From assembly GCA_947490345.1 (NCBI GenBank), contig CANLGL010000017.1, positions 1 through 64,000 of the forward strand: 64,000 bases of DNA, in the 5' to 3' direction. Source of the DNA: Deltaproteobacteria bacterium. GTDB lineage: Bacteria > Myxococcota_A > UBA796 > SXON01. Under the pieces are notes generated by a model. That model saw nothing but the letters and a program-made list of their open reading frames with translations. It had not been told where the DNA came from and made no database searches. How positions within the stretch are numbered: the first letter of the stretch is position 1; the number at the start of each line of letters is the position of its first letter. Shown here piece after piece: positions 62,360-64,000 of this stretch. The position numbers were made by a program, and so were the translations under genes.

Positions 62360-63604
62360 CTAGGTCCGCAGCGCCTCCGCAGAAAACGGCGACAACCGGA
62401 TCGACGCGGTTGCGTCCCCGATCACGATCAGACGCCCACAGTCCCCAAGTCGCTCGACGACCTTGCGCGACCAAGGATCCAACTGCTCTTTGCCGTCCAA
62501 TACGAGGGTTGCACCGCCCCCGAGCCGCGCGCGCAGGCTGTCTTCGACACCCGTTGGCCCGGCCGCCATCACCGAGTCGGGTACCAGAGCGCGGAGAGAG
62601 CTCAGGGGCCGAACCCCGGCGCGGGTAACCAGGGCACTCCGGCCCGCCGCAAGGAGCCGTAACGCCAGTTCATTCGCGAACCGCGTCCGACCGACCCCGG
62701 GCTCGGCAGCGACGTGGACGTCCCGGCCCGCCAACGCCTCCGCGACGACCAATTCCAGCGCGTCGTGAACCGCGAGCAGCGGCAGGGGCTCCCGGACCTC
62801 AGGCGCCCCGCCCTCGTCCAGCAGTGCCCGCCGCGTGTCGGCTGCGCTGCCCGGCCGCTCCCCAGGCATCGGCGCCAGCAGCGCCTGGATCACGCGGGCG
62901 ACGCCCGCCGGCACCTCAGGAGCGGTCTCAGACAAGGGCGGCACCACCATCGTGTGCGCCGTGGTGAGTCGACTCGCCATCGAGACCGCGTCCATCGGCG
63001 CGCTGCCAGCGAGCGCGTCGTAGAGCATCACCCCCAGCGCAAAGAGGTCCGCCCGGGGGTCAACGCGACGGCCGAGGAACTGTTCAGGCGCGAGGTAGCG
63101 GGGGGTGCCGATGAGCGCACCATCCCTGGTGACCGAACTGTCCCCCGGCGTCCCTCGCGCGAGCCCGAAGTCGAGGAGTACGACCCGCCCAGCGCGGTCG
63201 ACCAGCACGTTGGCCGGCTTCAGATCGCGGTGGATGATGCCGGTCGCGTGCACGTTGGCCAGGACTTCCAGCAAGCGGAGCGTCGGCTCGCGCAGCTCAG
63301 TCCAACTCATCCGCGCGTCCGTGCCAGGGAACGGCGTCCCGTCCAAGAGCTCCATCACGATGTAGGGTTCCCCGAGGTGCTCCCCCACGTCGATCAGTTG
63401 GACGACGCCGGGGATGCGGAGCATCTGAAGCGCTGCGATCTCCCGACGAACGCGGGCACGATGGGCGCTGGACGTCGTGCGTACGAGCTTGAGCGCAGCC
63501 TCGCCCCCGCGGAGGCGGTCGATCACCCGCCAGACACGGCCACCCCCACCGGTTCCGATGAGCTCAACGGGCTCCCAACGGCCATCGATCACCTGCTCAC
63601 TCAC
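62360..63604 (-). pseudogene. Ser/Thr protein kinase with degenerate ATPase module, truncated by TAG
   Basis: GTG 63604 gives 414 residues. The Hanks-type kinase domain (1-~265) is complete: GTGGGGRVW glycine loop, AALKLV Lys, IIHRDLKPANVL catalytic loop, DFG (LLDFGLARG) and GTPRYLAPEQ. After it comes an AAA_16-like module with AAEPGVGRTRFANEL, where the Walker A Lys is Arg. The ORF ends at TAG 62362-62360 in the middle of a conserved motif; the kinase domain itself may still be made. Myxococcota carry many such kinases, usually one long polypeptide with TPRs. Confidence 0.75.
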
Positions 63605-63637
63605 CGCGGACTACCTCCGCTCCGCGACTTATCCAGA

Positions 63638-63830
63638 AACGGGGGAAGACGCTCGCCGCGTCCTCCCCCTACCGTCGCCTACCCTCCGGCCTCCAAGCTA
63701 TGCTTTCCGGCCTGCGGCGGCGGGCGGGTTGGATACCCCGCCCGCCGGGCGACTCTCCCCCACCTGGGCGTCACCCATGCCGCTCGGGCGTTTCATGCCT
63801 TTGGGCGTCGCGGAACGCGGCATGGGTGAC
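63638..63830 (+). repeat. Dispersed hairpin-rich intergenic element, copy B
   Basis: This is the best-formed copy. Hairpin 1: 63641-63652 with 63658-63669 (11 of 12 pairs, loop TCGCC). Hairpin 2: GGCGGGCGGG 63719-63728 with CCCGCCCGCC 63737-63746 (perfect, 8-nt loop TTGGATAC). Hairpin 3: GTCACCCATGCCGC 63770-63783 with GCGGCATGGGTGAC 63817-63830 (perfect). It lies between the kinase gene start (63604) and the right-end gene, overlapping the last codons of the latter. Confidence 0.8.
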
Positions 63831-64000
63831 CATCCCGCCGCGATAGGAGCGGACGGTGACCGAACCCCTCCGACGTGAACTCGCCTCGCCGGTCGGCCCG
63901 CTCCTCGCGGTATTGGATGACGATGGCGCGCTTGTAGCGCTCGGCCGCGCGCGGGTGGAGGTGCACGGTCGCCCACGCCCGCATCCGACCTTCGAGCTGT
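63793..64000 (-). CDS. Hypothetical protein, 5' end beyond window (partial)
   Basis: The frame runs from the right edge to TGA at 63793-63795, about 68 visible residues. It reads QLEGRMRAWATVHLHPRAAE, then RYKRAIVIQYREERADRRGE, which has natural composition. Its last ~15 codons lie inside repeat element B, so the C-terminus is supplied by the element. Family unknown. Confidence 0.5.
   Translation of the reverse strand, partial: QLEGRMRAWATVHLHPRAAERYKRAIVIQYREERADRRGEFTSEGFGHRPLLSRRDGHPCRVPRRPKA

Overview
The window is about 70% GC, uses ATG/GTG/TTG starts and packs its genes tightly. It looks like a large-genome Myxococcota/deltaproteobacterial relative. Pointers are several outer-membrane lipoproteins with Asp/Thr repeat linkers directly after the lipid cysteine, a protease with a MYXO-CTERM-like tail, an FG-GAP surface protein, a Ser/Thr kinase-ATPase-TPR gene, an NtrC-type sigma-54 activator with sigma-54 promoter motifs, cyanophycin synthetase and fused isobutyryl-CoA mutase. 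No rRNA, tRNA, CRISPR array or intact transposon was found. The taxonomic reading is inference from gene content.

Layout. 1-810: a partial gene with a strong sigma-54-like promoter. 811-1340: an IS66 remnant. 1556-8513 (minus): a lipoprotein, two tandem aromatic-ammonia-lyase genes (one apparently catalytically dead), a beta-sandwich/tail-like protein and a tandem-AAA ATPase. 8537-9067: an isochorismatase-family hydrolase. 9175-16937 (minus): a cell-surface cluster (PEBP protein, subtilisin-like protease, two lipoproteins, FG-GAP protein, sugar-epimerase-like protein). 16991-19004: metallophosphoesterase, Cys-cluster protein, Uma2 protein. 19012-22045: histidine kinase, a Cys-repeat secreted protein and an NtrC-type regulator. 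22108-28170: ten genes joined by nine consecutive 4-nt stop/start overlaps, coding for a stripped-down pilus/type II secretion-like machine (three pilin-like proteins, three GspF-like membrane proteins, one GspE-like ATPase, one small membrane-anchored protein), ending in a HipA-like kinase and a DUF3037-like protein. 28181-40930: uracil-DNA glycosylase and a split RND efflux locus (TolC, two RND pumps, TetR, adaptor) interrupted by a flavin amine oxidase and a lipoprotein. 41028-48739: HEAT protein, PilP-like lipoprotein, GAF/HD-GYP protein, icmF, lipoprotein. 48874-53103: lipA, a reduced E1beta, E2, a miniature E1alpha and an MBL-like protein. 53174-54789: small membrane protein and a GNAT-YaiI fusion. 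54800-63604 (minus): SDR, hisS, cphA, a secreted protein that looks frameshifted, and a Ser/Thr kinase gene broken by an in-frame TAG and a frameshift. 63793-64000: a partial gene.

How it fits together. The kinase/NtrC pair beside the pilus-like operon resembles the PilS/PilR-pilin arrangement; a sigma-54-like motif sits just before the first pilin gene. The Cys-repeat protein sits between kinase and regulator and could be an exported product or sensed partner of this module. A roughly 190-bp hairpin-rich intergenic element occurs twice nearly complete (20468-20659, 63638-63830) and twice as fragments (57021-57090, 60621-60666).

The strongest candidates for something new are the trisected-GspF pilus-like operon coupled to a HipA-like kinase, the 16-residue Cys-repeat protein with paired Cys loss, the enzyme/pseudoenzyme ammonia-lyase pair, and the reduced E1/E2 gene set. 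Four coding disruptions (IS66 tnpA, the secreted gene, and two in the kinase gene) could be real decay or assembly error; the sequence alone cannot tell.
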